Shown here: in pieces, positions 13,763 through 25,464 of the stretch | Position numbering within the stretch: the stretch's first letter is position 1 | How the letters are laid out: every line of letters begins with the position of its first letter | Source of the DNA: Thuidium tamariscinum | Lineage: Eukaryota > Streptophyta > Bryopsida > Hypnales > Thuidiaceae | DNA length: 64,000 nt | Assembly (NCBI GenBank): GCA_947034885.2 | Contig: OX344749.2 | Span: forward strand, 32,793,182-32,857,181 | Direction of reading: 5' to 3' | Notes under the pieces: generated by a model | Databases searched by the model: none | What the model was told of the DNA's origin: nothing | The model's input: the letters and a program-made list of their open reading frames with translations, nothing else | Position numbers and translations under genes: made by a program

Positions 13763-13813
13763 ACTGTGATGATCTACAGATCCTCCCACTTCAGCACAGT
13801 GTTCTATGGAGCA

Positions 13814-13880
13814 TCAGTTTTTTAAAAGAGGCCCTACAAGATAACGGAGTCGTTCAAAACGATCACGCGGTAAAGGCTTA
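13814..13880 (-). pseudogene. Severed C-terminus of Copia RNase H
   Basis: Read on the minus strand after a TAA, these bases encode the usual Copia ending (KPLPRDRFERLR, then a short tail and a stop at 13814-13816). The matching upstream half, ending LADIMT, lies 12.6 kb away at about 26495. The Harbinger block therefore landed between a Thr codon and the following Lys codon. Rejoining the flanks across one TAA restores the reading frame exactly, which is the best evidence for the limits of the insertion. Confidence 0.88.
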
Positions 13881-14143
13881 TAGTATGTTCACACCTAGTG
13901 TTAAGGTAGAGTCTTACAGGAGATGTTAGAAGCATAACTGCGCAGTTGTTCACACCATGAGTTATTAGTAAATGCCGATCCTACGTGGGCTTCGAGCTGG
14001 CACATGAAAAGAGCGCTTCTTCGTCATCTGTTAGTGGTCACTGTAGCTATCTTTCCATGATTTGCGGCAAATCCTTCGTAGCACCGCAATCTTCACCAAA
14101 CAAAGATTTCAGAATTTAATCACCGCTTCTAGTTAATGCTTGG
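13881..14143 (+). mobile_element. 263-bp end of the outer Harbinger, cut off by the inner copy
   Basis: It starts with the terminal inverted repeat TAGTATGTTCACAC and matches the loop 20188-20450 over its full length with a few substitutions. It is followed by TTA and then by another terminal repeat (TAGTATATTCACAC at 14147). So it is the left end of the outer element, separated from its body (20451-26491) by insertion of a second element into a TTA. The body of 6,041 bp plus this piece gives 6,304 bp. Confidence 0.85.
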
Positions 14144-15173
14144 TTATAGTATATTCACACTTGTTCTTCCAAAGGAGCGGTTCTTAAAGATAAGAATGAT
14201 TGACAGAAGGCACAGTGTAGAACAGTAGACTTCCTCGTAATGTGGACTTTGCTCCGGTAGTTGCTGTGTAAGTTAGTTGTGCTTTAATAGCGAGGGTGTT
14301 CACACATGATGTAGCGTAAGGGTATTTTTAGGTGCCACAACAAACATGACCAGTTCCTTGGCAGCGGCTCATCACACCAAACAACAGTTCTTAGGGTTTG
14401 TCTTGATGGGCCCTCTTCTCGTAGGTCGAGGTTGATCAAATAGGCTCTTTTTCCTTGACAGCTTGTGATTGCGCTCCAATGCTTCCCAAAATTCCGCCTT
14501 TGTAATCAAAGTTCTGGAGTCCTGTGATCCTGTCTAGTTCTGCAACCTGCACCATTAGTCCAACTAAAACGACGAGAGTCCGGATTCAGGAACAGTACTT
14601 ATCAGAAGCGGGAGAGATCATTCCACGGCCAGGCCTACGAATATTCTGCAGCGTGGTCAGTGTGTGCGCTGTTTTGCAATTGCAAGCGATCCTTGAGCTT
14701 CGAATTGTTTTTCTTTAATAATTGGTGGTTACCTGGTTCAGTGCAGCAAGCTTTGGCGTACAATTGTACATAGGTTTGTGGGGTGGGAGGATTTTGAGCT
14801 TTGCTTCTACACAGGATCAAGATCAACACGTCAAGGTAAAAAATTATTCAAACCTACAACTGCTGTTTTGTGTTTTGAAATGAGAAAATGCGTAGGATTT
14901 GGTGGAGTAGTGATCAATTTTTAAGTTTTCAAGTCATAGCAGTAGTGACATGGTTTGTTTGATGTTGCAGTTCTTGATGTTCCTTCAATGGGGTTTAGGA
15001 AAACAGTTCATGTTTTGTATCATCGATTTGGATTTAGGGTTGCTTGCCATGTCTGTTGTTGTTGTAGTTTTGGATTTCCTCGACTCCTCATGCAAATTCC
15101 ACAAAAGCCTTCATACTAATTATGTAGTTCTCATTCCCTTTAGTTTTGTAGCAAACTGTGAAGACGTCCAAGG

Positions 15174-16523
15174 ATGGACTTCGGCAGCAATCCCCCAGAT
15201 TTTATGGCCATGGCATCAGCAATTCTCTTGCTGCTTTTGACTGCTAATAGAGCTCTCCACTTGGCCGCCCAAGAACTAAATGATGATGACAATGCAGATG
15301 ACTTGGATTTGCTGCAGCTATCATGCCAGGAATCATCTCTAGAGATGGAGGCTTTTGCTCGTGCTGCTCTCCACAATTTTCGTTTCTGCAATATCTTTAG
15401 TCTTCTGGATGAAGAGCTGCGATATTGGGTCAAACCAAGGTCTACTACTTGGTTTTCCCGTTTTTTGTTAGAACAATATGATGATGAGCGTTGGATAAAA
15501 ATGTTCAGAATGACTAAACCTGCTGTGCTATCATTGGCGGAACTATTGAGGCCTTGGGTGTCGAAGAAGGATACAAAGTATCGGCTATCAATTCCAGTCC
15601 TTGTGCGGGTAGCTTGTACATTGTTTAAACTGACACATGGTGCTAGTTTACTCATATGTAGCGAAATGTTCGCTGTAGGTCGCAGTACGGTATCTATGGT
15701 CCTTCGTGAGGTTGTGTATGCAGTGAACATTGTCCTACGTGGTGAGATCTCGTGGCCCACTGGTCAGAAACTTCTTGAGACGGAGGCTGGCTTCAAGCGG
15801 CTTTGTGGTATTCCTGGGGTGGTTGGAGCGATAGATGGAACTCATGTTTCCATCTCAAAACCAAGATATGTACCAGCTGACTATTTTTACTTCAAATCAG
15901 GGGGTTTCACTCTCAACTGTCAGGCTGTCGTTGATAGTAATAAACGTTTCTTAGATTTGTTTTTGGGTATGCCTGGCTCAACCAATGATTCCCGTGTCCT
16001 CCGTAGATCATCACTTTATCATAGGGGCATGCAAAACACCTTATGGGATTCAAGTGTGACTTTCCATGGCTTCAGTCCATTCTTGGTGGGAGACTCTGGT
16101 TATCCCCTCTTACCATGGCTCATGGTGCCCCATCAGGGCCGAAGTAACTTGCCATTGGCGGAGACATTGTTCAACAAAAAACTTAGACGTGGTAGAGGTG
16201 TTGTTGAAAATGCCTTTGGCATTTTGAAACTTAGTTTCCGTGAGCTCCTCGGAAAATCGGATTTGGATGTCATTTTTCTGCCTGACGTGATTACTGCCTG
16301 TGCCATTCTGCACAATATGTTGCTAGGGCAGTCTCACACAGACGTAGAAAGGTTGTTCGAGATTTTGAGAATGGAAGGTCTTCACACTAATGCTAATAAC
16401 GAAGACAACGAGCCAGTGGAAGTGTTGGATTCAGTGCAGGACGACCTTGTGGTGCCACTAGCTACGGACAAGCGTCGAGACCTAGCTGTGTACTTGGCAC
16501 TGCAAAGAACTTCAGTACCGTGA
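15174..16523 (+). CDS. PIF/Harbinger transposase, left copy
   Basis: This is a 449-residue single-exon frame. It belongs to the DDE nuclease family of PIF/Harbinger (HARBI1-like), which cuts and joins element ends in the nucleus. The catalytic triad is visible: Asp in VGAIDGTHVS (about 222), Asp in LVGDSGYPLL (about 308) and Glu in GVVENAFGILK (about 347). A helix-turn-helix-like stretch (LLICSEMFAVGRSTVSMVLR) lies at about 160-180. The length is normal for the family. It converges on its partner gene (18124-19808, minus strand), with 1.6 kb between them. The frame carries no lesion, so the protein could be active. The start ATG is the first in frame after an upstream stop. Confidence 0.93.
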   Translation: MDFGSNPPDFMAMASAILLLLLTANRALHLAAQELNDDDNADDLDLLQLSCQESSLEMEAFARAALHNFRFCNIFSLLDEELRYWVKPRSTTWFSRFLLEQYDDERWIKMFRMTKPAVLSLAELLRPWVSKKDTKYRLSIPVLVRVACTLFKLTHGASLLICSEMFAVGRSTVSMVLREVVYAVNIVLRGEISWPTGQKLLETEAGFKRLCGIPGVVGAIDGTHVSISKPRYVPADYFYFKSGGFTLNCQAVVDSNKRFLDLFLGMPGSTNDSRVLRRSSLYHRGMQNTLWDSSVTFHGFSPFLVGDSGYPLLPWLMVPHQGRSNLPLAETLFNKKLRRGRGVVENAFGILKLSFRELLGKSDLDVIFLPDVITACAILHNMLLGQSHTDVERLFEILRMEGLHTNANNEDNEPVEVLDSVQDDLVVPLATDKRRDLAVYLALQRTSVP

Positions 16524-18123
16524 GGCTACAGACATCATGATACTCTTTTTTGGCTGGTACATACATAATCTCCATTTCTTTGATCTCCAAAATTCTACTA
16601 TGTCTGGAGACTATTGCTTCTCTATAGTGTTGTTTTGCTTTTCATTGTGACTGATGAAGTTCCTGTCTATGGTAGGAAAGCTTTGTGAATTCCAAGACAG
16701 TCATTTCTACCAAGGTGACATGAAGGATTACAAAAGTTCATAGGAAATTAGGAAATGAGATGTGACGATTGAATCCATGGATGTTGTATCCAGATTTTTT
16801 TCTCTTTAAAACTCTGTAGAGTTAGTGGCTTCAAGTTTTCTCAGTGCTTCCTGTGGGTTGTAGCTTCCTCTACTGTAGTTTATATTCTAGAAGGTCGGCT
16901 TTATATAGTTTCAGTAGTTTGGATATCACTTATTAATTAGATGGTAGCCCCTTCTCACTTTGGGCTTTGTGAATGAAGTGAAAGGTGTCTATGCCAAATA
17001 TATATTGAGTTGAATCTTTTTCTACTTGCAAGCATTCCAAAAAAATTTACAACATTTTCTTAAAAACACTAGTTATGGAGTTGTTCATCAATCGTTTGTT
17101 ACTTGCTTCAAAACAACCAGGTGAGTGTATTAGGTTCTTCAATCCTAGGATGAGGTCCTCTTGATTAGAGCTTTAGATTATACTAATCGACATTACTGTA
17201 GAAAGGAGTAAGGAGTTGGTCTTCCAATGATTCTCGATTCTGCAGCATTGGTGGAGTACTAGCACGCTCGAGAAATTAGCATACTACTTTATTATAGTAG
17301 GTTTAGGATATGAGTACGCATGAAATATGAAGATGAGCATTGCAACGTTATGCAAGAGTATGATTTCTGCCACTTGAATTCATCATATTGGCTTGACTGT
17401 ATGCTCTGAGAAGTGTGTAGATCTCCAAATACTTTTATCATGATTTCTTTCCAAGCTTTGAACTAACAAGAGTTTTGTTCACTCTATGCCTTAGTCAGCG
17501 GTACATTTGGATTATTTTTTGTACATATACAAGAGATTTTGTTAGAGGACTATTACGATGTGCAGGTGATTTTGACTCTGGAGCAAACGAAAAGCTCTAA
17601 AGAGAAAATTTGATATGGCATGTTCTTCAAGTACCACTCATGCCAGTTCATCCAACCTGCTTGATGTGTGTACACTCTTGTGAGCTTTGGGACTTGATAG
17701 CATTGAGTTCACCAATAACTTGATCAGAAGACTGCAACCCTTGCTATATTTTCTCAGTGAACTATGCATGAAGCAATAAGGAACGGAGGTACGCATTCAC
17801 GTTATCAATGAGACAAGAAAAGGCAAGCACAATTAAAACATAAAGCAAACTCCATTAACTAACGTATTGAACGTGGGAGTGCTACAGATGGAACGTCGTG
17901 GAAGCGGACGTTACACATATACTGAGGATTAGTTGCCGGAGGCACCGCCACAACCCTCATCAGCGGGAGGAAGGTGTGCGTCGGTGTCTTTAGCCACATT
18001 TTCCTGTACCTTTGAGTTGGGGGGAATTTGATCTCCCTCTAGTCCCACCTATAGTGCATTGGGGAGACGCAACCCCACACTTATAATGTTGGAAAGATCA
18101 GAAAGGCATTTTACAACCTGTCC
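16524..18123. other. Non-coding spacer of Harbinger, left copy
   Basis: This is the 1.6-kb region between the convergent transposase and Myb-like genes. No reading frame or terminal repeat is visible. It presumably holds both 3' UTRs and terminators. Its mirror image is 22515-24114. Confidence 0.6.
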
Positions 18124-19808
18124 TTACTTTTCTATAGCTAATCTAGCATTCAAATTAGCTAACTGTGCATTCTCGTAAAGTCTCCTATCTTTCTCTCTTT
18201 GGTATTCCATTTGCTCGCTGAAGAGCTTGAGCTGGACCTCTATTTTTGATTTCTCCAGATCCTGACTAGCTGTTGCCATTTCTCTCATCTGCCCTACTAA
18301 AACTTCTCCGCTGGCTTTCGTGGCCTCTGCGATAACATTATGACCCGCCAAGTTTTTGCGTCGCACTCCAGTGTTACCTTCTCTACGACGTATATTGAAG
18401 GCACTCGTGTCACTGGAGGTAACCACTATCGGCGTGACACCTACCAGCAAGCCCTGACGGTACGCTTGAGTAGGTGTCGCTATTGGGGAGCTGAATGAAG
18501 GATTTGGTGTGGGTGTCGCAATGCTAGATGGTGGTGCTTGTGATGACATTCTTCCAGCAGTGTCATCACTGATCTCCACAGGTTCGCAGAGGTCCATGGG
18601 ATCTTGGTTCTCACCATCACTGTCACCATGGTCATCACCACTTCCTTGTCGTAAGGGAGCAATGTAATGATTGTCATCATTTGACAGTAAATCCCTAGTG
18701 TGAGGTGGTTGCATGCTAGGGCGATTTCCAAACCATTCATGTATATTGTTGAAGATATCTTGGGAAAATGACCGCGGCAAGTTTTCACTCCTCCGATCTG
18801 CAACAGTCATGTTCCAGTACTCCATGTCGTTGGTGCCACTTCTTGTGAAGAAATCCGCGATCCTCTTATAATCTGGAATCAGTTGATTCCACTTTGACTT
18901 GCATGCTGGACCGTCGCGAGGGCAAGGCGAGAATCCGGCTCTCATGACTTCGATGCTAATTCGGATCCACTTTGATGCATCGGGGTTCATGAGGTCCCTT
19001 CCATCGACAACATCCGCCTCCTCCAAATACATATCTCTCTTTGCATTCACCAGAGCTGTAACTTCTGCATGAGACCAGTTTGGTCCGCGGTCTCTCCTGG
19101 CACGCTTCGGTGGGTTTGAAGGACGTGCATTATTGAGGAGATTGCTTGCGGCAACCGAACGTCCTCTTAGTGCTTGGCCTTGGCTAATAGGACTCATAAA
19201 ACCTTCAATATCAATCCAATGAAATGAAGTTAAGATTAAAGTTGTATGTAGCCATCGACTAGGGCGTCCTAGTCCTTGCATGTGTTTTGCAGGTGTGAGT
19301 CCATGCAAAAAAAGACGGTAGTCATGAGAATAAATAACTCACCGTCAAGAGGAGCGGCAATTCCAGTGGATGGAGTTCTTGATCTTTGCCTGCTGGAATC
19401 GGCCGTGCCTGCACACCGCATTCTCAAAGTTCGGTGTCGATCGATCAATTAAGTTCGATCTCAAAGTTCGTTATCAATCGTTAAGTTCGGTATCAATCGA
19501 TCGTGAAGTTCGATCTGAAAGTTCGGTATCGATCGATCTTATGTTGCATAATGGAAATCAGTAGGAACTGGGAAAGACTAGTGTACATATCACATGCAAT
19601 TTCATGGTTGCAACACAAGTTCAAATCAATACGAAGAACGGATTCGACTGATCAATGTAAATATGGAGTGACTTCTTTACATCAACAGGTTCATGCAAGA
19701 TTGACGCAAGAGGAATGAAAATGTTTAAACGTTGATCTCACCTTCAATTGGGGCCACAGCTGACCCACTTCCAGTGCCATAACCTGCAGCGTGCAACTGA
19801 TTCTCCAT
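18124..19808 (-). CDS. Harbinger Myb/trihelix-like partner protein, left copy
   Basis: The model is complement(join(18124..19202, 19343..19408, 19742..19808)), which gives 403 residues. All introns are GT-AG and phases agree. PIF/Harbinger elements need a second protein with a Myb/SANT-like domain that binds DNA and brings the transposase to element ends and into the nucleus. Here a basic stretch KRARR (77-81, likely nuclear signal) precedes a trihelix-type domain at about 84-185. Its Trp residues lie in PNWSHAEVTALV, SKWIRISIEVM and CKSKWNQL. The middle is Ser/Pro/Thr-rich, and the last 70 residues are charged and suit a coiled coil. Using the nearest ATG (19308) would give a 394-residue frame that reads through intron 2. 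I prefer the spliced form because both exon ends keep a Gly codon in frame. Confidence 0.85.
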
Positions 19809-20187
19809 GGATGGGATTCTGATTGCAATGAGAGCATGAAGCTAGTTAGTACCCTGAAGCACTTGCGATCACATATGTTTGCAGGTCTACACAAAACGAA
19901 AATCAGAAATGCAAATAATTGTATGGAAAGAGGACGTAGAGAAGCACTTGAGTGACGTTCTTGAATCGGAAATTTGACTTGCGAGAGTTGGTGTGTGCGT
20001 GCTTGCTGGTAATTTGTGAAGACCAGCATCCGAATTTGTACATTCGGATCTGCCGTCAATCAACAACTTCGTTTAATTGCATATACCTACGTCAACATTG
20101 TCTATTCATTTTCATGTGGGCCCTGTCTTTAATTCCATTTAAAACTGCTCCATTCCAAGCGTCGTTCTTAGTTAACCGACCCACTAA

Positions 20188-20450
20188 TAGTATGTTCACA
20201 CCTGGTGTTAAGGTCGAGTCTTACAGGAGATGTTAGAAGCATAACTGCGCAGTTGTTCACACCATGAGTTATTAGTAAATGCCGATCCTACGTGGGCTTC
20301 GAGCTGGCACATGAAAAGAGCGCTTCTTCGTCGTCTGTTAGTGGTCACTGTAGCTATCTTTCCATGATTTGCGGCAAATCCTTCGTAGCACCGCAATCTT
20401 CACCAAACAAAGATTTCAGAATTTAATCACCGCTTCTAGTTAATGCTTGG
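20188..20450 (+). repeat. Palindrome loop, a 263-bp Harbinger end
   Basis: It lies between the two arms, which end CCCACTAA and begin TTAGTGGG. It begins TAGTATGTTCACAC. In this orientation it joins the right arm to make one uninterrupted element (20188-26491) with proper inverted termini. Confidence 0.85.
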
Positions 20451-20829
20451 TTAGTGGGTCAGTTAACTAAGAACGACGCTTGGAATGGAGCAGTTTTAAA
20501 TGGAATTAAAGACAGGGCCCACATGAAAATGAATAGACAATGTTGACGTAGGTATATGCAATTAAACGAAGTTGTTGATTGACGGCAGATCCGAATGTAC
20601 AAATTCGGATGCTGGTCTTCACAAATTACCAGCAAGCACGCACACACCAACTCTCGCAAGTCAAATTTCCGATTCAAGAACGTCACTCAAGTGCTTCTCT
20701 ACGTCCTCTTTCCATACAATTATTTGCATTTCTGATTTTCGTTTTGTGTAGACCTGCAAACATATGTGATCGCAAGTGCTTCAGGGTACTAACTAGCTTC
20801 ATGCTCTCATTGCAATCAGAATCCCATCC

Positions 20830-22514
20830 ATGGAGAATCAGTTGCACGCTGCAGGTTATGGCACTGGAAGTGGGTCAGCTGTGGCCCCAATTGAAGGTGA
20901 GATCAACGTTTAAACATTTTCATTCCTCTTGCGTCAATCTTGCATGAACCTGTTGATGTAAAGAAGTCACTCCATATTTACATTGATCAGTCGAATCCGT
21001 TCTTCGTATTGATTTGAACTTGTGTTGCAACCATGAAATTGCATGTGATATGTACACTAGTCTTTCCCAGTTCCTACTGATTTCCATTATGCAACATAAG
21101 ATCGATCGATACCGAACTTTCAGATCGAACTTCACGATCGATTGATACCGAACTTAACGATTGATAACGAACTTTGAGATCGAACTTAATTGATCGATCG
21201 ACACCGAACTTTGAGAATGCGGTGTGCAGGCACGGCCGATTCCAGCAGGCAAAGATCAAGAACTCCATCCACTGGAATTGCCGCTCCTCTTGACGGTGAG
21301 TTATTTATTCTCATGACTACCGTCTTTTTTTGCATGGACTCACACCTGCAAAACACATGCAAGGACTAGGACGCCCTAGTCGATGGCTACATACAACTTT
21401 AATCTTAACTTCATTTCATTGGATTGATATTGAAGGTTTTATGAGTCCTATTAGCCAAGGCCAAGCACTAAGAGGACGTTCGGTTGCCGCAAGCAATCTC
21501 CTCAATAATGCACGTCCTTCAAACCCACCGAAGCGTGCCAGGAGAGACCGCGGACCAAACTGGTCTCATGCAGAAGTTACAGCTCTGGTGAATGCAAAGA
21601 GAGATATGTATTTGGAGGAGGCGGATGTTGTCGATGGAAGGGACCTCATGAACCCCGATGCATCAAAGTGGATCCGAATTAGCATCGAAGTCATGAGAGC
21701 CGGATTCTCGCCTTGCCCTCGCGACGGTCCAGCATGCAAGTCAAAGTGGAATCAACTGATTCCAGATTATAAGAGGATCGCGGATTTCTTCACAAGAAGT
21801 GGCACCAACGACATGGAGTACTGGAACATGACTGTTGCAGATCGGAGGAGTGAAAACTTGCCGCGGTCATTTTCCCAAGATATCTTCAACAATATACATG
21901 AATGGTTTGGAAATCGCCCTAGCATGCAACCACCTCACACTAGGGATTTACTGTCAAATGATGACAATCATTACATTGCTCCCTTACGACAAGGAAGTGG
22001 TGATGACCATGGTGACAGTGATGGTGAGAACCAAGATCCCATGGACCTCTGCGAACCTGTGGAGATCAGTGATGACACTGCTGGAAGAATGTCATCACAA
22101 GCACCACCATCTAGCATTGCGACACCCACACCAAATCCTTCATTCAGCTCCCCAATAGCGACACCTACTCAAGCGTACCGTCAGGGCTTGCTGGTAGGTG
22201 TCACGCCGATAGTGGTTACCTCCAGTGACACGAGTGCCTTCAATATACGTCGTAGAGAAGGTAACACTGGAGTGCGACGCAAAAACTTGGCGGGTCATAA
22301 TGTTATCGCAGAGGCCACGAAAGCCAGCGGAGAAGTTTTAGTAGGGCAGATGAGAGAAATGGCAACAGCTAGTCAGGATCTGGAGAAATCAAAAATAGAG
22401 GTCCAGCTCAAGCTCTTCAGCGAGCAAATGGAATACCAAAGAGAGAAAGATAGGAGACTTTACGAGAATGCACAGTTAGCTAATTTGAATGCTAGATTAG
22501 CTATAGAAAAGTAA
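20830..22514 (+). CDS. Harbinger Myb/trihelix-like partner protein, right copy
   Basis: The model is join(20830..20896, 21230..21295, 21436..22514), 403 residues, an exact mirror of the left copy (18124-19808) with the same exons and the same translated third exon. Domain content is a nuclear-signal-like KRARR, a trihelix/Myb-like DNA-binding domain (about 84-185), an acidic Ser/Thr/Pro linker and a C-terminal coiled coil. The start ATG (20830) follows the 263-bp element end and a 380-bp leader, so the terminal region probably supplies its promoter. The gene is intact. Splicing is inferred from sequence only. Confidence 0.85.
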
Positions 22515-24114
22515 GGACAGGTTGTAAAATGCCTTTCTGATCTTTCCAACATTATAAGTGTGGGGTTGCGTCTCCCCAATGCACTATAGGTGGGACTAGA
22601 GGGAGATCAAATTCCCCCCAACTCAAAGGTACAGGAAAATGTGGCTAAAGACACCGACGCACACCTTCCTCCCGCTGATGAGGGTTGTGGCGGTGCCTCC
22701 GGCAACTAATCCTCAGTATATGTGTAACGTCCGCTTCCACGACGTTCCATCTGTAGCACTCCCACGTTCAATACGTTAGTTAATGGAGTTTGCTTTATGT
22801 TTTAATTGTGCTTGCCTTTTCTTGTCTCATTGATAACGTGAATGCGTACCTCCGTTCCTTATTGCTTCATGCATAGTTCACTGAGAAAATATAGCAAGGG
22901 TTGCAGTCTTCTGATCAAGTTATTGGTGAACTCAATGCTATCAAGTCCCAAAGCTCACAAGAGTGTACACACATCAAGCAGGTTGGATGAACTGGCATGA
23001 GTGGTACTTGAAGAACATGCCATATCAAATTTTCTCTTTAGAGCTTTTCGTTTGCTCCAGAGTCAAAATCACCTGCACATCGTAATAGTCCTCTAACAAA
23101 ATCTCTTGTATATGTACAAAAAATAATCCAAATGTACCGCTGACTAAGGCATAGAGTGAACAAAACTCTTGTTAGTTCAAAGCTTGGAAAGAAATCATGA
23201 TAAAAGTATTTGGAGATCTACACACTTCTCAGAGCATACAGTCAAGCCAATATGATGAATTCAAGTGGCAGAAATCATACTCTTGCATAACGTTGCAATG
23301 CTCATCTTCATATTTCATGCGTACTCATATCCTAAACCTACTATAATAAAGTAGTATGCTAATTTCTCGAGCGTGCTAGTACTCCACCAATGCTGCAGAA
23401 TCGAGAATCATTGGAAGACCAACTCCTTACTCCTTTCTACAGTAATGTCGATTAGTATAATCTAAAGCTCTAATCAAGAGGACCTCATCCTAGGATTGAA
23501 GAACCTAATACACTCACCTGGTTGTTTTGAAGCAAGTAACAAACGATTGATGAACAACTCCATAACTAGTGTTTTTAAGAAAATGTTGTAAATTTTTTTG
23601 GAATGCTTGCAAGTAGAAAAAGATTCAACTCAATATATATTTGGCATAGACACCTTTCACTTCATTCACAAAGCCCAAAGTGAGAAGGGGCTACCATCTA
23701 ATTAATAAGTGATATCCAAACTACTGAAACTATATAAAGCCGACCTTCTAGAATATAAACTACAGTAGAGGAAGCTACAACCCACAGGAAGCACTGAGAA
23801 AACTTGAAGCCACTAACTCTACAGAGTTTTAAAGAGAAAAAAATCTGGATACAACATCCATGGATTCAATCGTCACATCTCATTTCCTAATTTCCTATGA
23901 ACTTTTGTAATCCTTCATGTCACCTTGGTAGAAATGACTGTCTTGGAATTCACAAAGCTTTCCTACCATAGACAGGAACTTCATCAGTCACAATGAAAAG
24001 CAAAACAACACTATAGAGAAGCAATAGTCTCCAGACATAGTAGAATTTTGGAGATCAAAGAAATGGAGATTATGTATGTACCAGCCAAAAAAGAGTATCA
24101 TGATGTCTGTAGCC
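22515..24114. other. Non-coding spacer of Harbinger, right copy
   Basis: Mirror image of 16524-18123. No gene is visible. Confidence 0.6.
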
Positions 24115-25464
24115 TCACGGTACTGAAGTTCTTTGCAGTGCCAAGTACACAGCTAGGTCTCGACGCTTGTCCGTAGCTAGTGGCACCACAAGGTCGTCCT
24201 GCACTGAATCCAACACTTCCACTGGCTCGTTGTCTTCGTTATTAGCATTAGTGTGAAGACCTTCCATTCTCAAAATCTCGAACAACCTTTCTACGTCTGT
24301 GTGAGACTGCCCTAGCAACATATTGTGCAGAATGGCACAGGCAGTAATCACGTCAGGCAGAAAAATGACATCCAAATCCGATTTTCCGAGGAGCTCACGG
24401 AAACTAAGTTTCAAAATGCCAAAGGCATTTTCAACAACACCTCTACCACGTCTAAGTTTTTTGTTGAACAATGTCTCCGCCAATGGCAAGTTACTTCGGC
24501 CCTGATGGGGCACCATGAGCCATGGTAAGAGGGGATAACCAGAGTCTCCCACCAAGAATGGACTGAAGCCATGGAAAGTCACACTTGAATCCCATAAGGT
24601 GTTTTGCATGCCCCTATGATAAAGTGATGATCTACGGAGGACACGGGAATCATTGGTTGAGCCAGGCATACCCAAAAACAAATCTAAGAAACGTTTATTA
24701 CTATCAACGACAGCCTGACAGTTGAGAGTGAAACCCCCTGATTTGAAGTAAAAATAGTCAGCTGGTACATATCTTGGTTTTGAGATGGAAACATGAGTTC
24801 CATCTATCGCTCCAACCACCCCAGGAATACCACAAAGCCGCTTGAAGCCAGCCTCCGTCTCAAGAAGTTTCTGACCAGTGGGCCACGAGATCTCACCACG
24901 TAGGACAATGTTCACTGCATACACAACCTCACGAAGGACCATAGATACCGTACTGCGACCTACAGCGAACATTTCGCTACATATGAGTAAACTAGCACCA
25001 TGTGTCAGTTTAAACAATGTACAAGCTACCCGCACAAGGACTGGAATTGATAGCCGATACTTTGTATCCTTCTTCGACACCCAAGGCCTCAATAGTTCCG
25101 CCAATGATAGCACAGCAGGTTTAGTCATTCTGAACATTTTTATCCAACGCTCATCATCATATTGTTCTAACAAAAAACGGGAAAACCAAGTAGTAGACCT
25201 TGGTTTGACCCAATATCGCAGCTCTTCATCCAGAAGACTAAAGATATTGCAGAAACGAAAATTGTGGAGAGCAGCACGAGCAAAAGCCTCCATCTCTAGA
25301 GATGATTCCTGGCATGATAGCTGCAGCAAATCCAAGTCATCTGCATTGTCATCATCATTTAGTTCTTGGGCGGCCAAGTGGAGAGCTCTATTAGCAGTCA
25401 AAAGCAGCAAGAGAATTGCTGATGCCATGGCCATAAAATCTGGGGGATTGCTGCCGAAGTCCAT
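24115..25464 (-). CDS. PIF/Harbinger transposase, right copy
   Basis: A 449-residue frame with the same translation as 15174-16523, including the DDE residues (Asp in AIDGTH, Asp in VGDSGY, Glu in VENAFG). The identity of two full-length transposase genes shows that the second insertion is recent or that gene conversion keeps the arms alike. The 1 kb between this start codon and the terminus at 26491 has no other gene and should contain the promoter. Confidence 0.93.
   Translation of the reverse strand: MDFGSNPPDFMAMASAILLLLLTANRALHLAAQELNDDDNADDLDLLQLSCQESSLEMEAFARAALHNFRFCNIFSLLDEELRYWVKPRSTTWFSRFLLEQYDDERWIKMFRMTKPAVLSLAELLRPWVSKKDTKYRLSIPVLVRVACTLFKLTHGASLLICSEMFAVGRSTVSMVLREVVYAVNIVLRGEISWPTGQKLLETEAGFKRLCGIPGVVGAIDGTHVSISKPRYVPADYFYFKSGGFTLNCQAVVDSNKRFLDLFLGMPGSTNDSRVLRRSSLYHRGMQNTLWDSSVTFHGFSPFLVGDSGYPLLPWLMVPHQGRSNLPLAETLFNKKLRRGRGVVENAFGILKLSFRELLGKSDLDVIFLPDVITACAILHNMLLGQSHTDVERLFEILRMEGLHTNANNEDNEPVEVLDSVQDDLVVPLATDKRRDLAVYLALQRTSVP

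Larger units (their letters stand above)
14147..20450 (-). mobile_element. Inner Harbinger copy, inverted, with one end flipped
   Basis: It is 6,304 bp long, flanked by TTA at 14144-14146 and 20451-20453. The left terminus is TAGTATATTCACAC, one base different from the other termini. The right 263 bp (20188-20450) are in the opposite orientation to what a simple insertion predicts: the terminal repeat sits at the inner edge (20188) and GCTTGG at the outer edge. Recombination between the two arms would flip exactly this segment. Confidence 0.8.

Noticed and set aside
15140-15760. Long minus-strand frame of 206 codons opposite the transposase
   Set aside because: It is antisense to the DDE transposase, has no recognisable domain, and its mirror copy is present only because of the palindrome.
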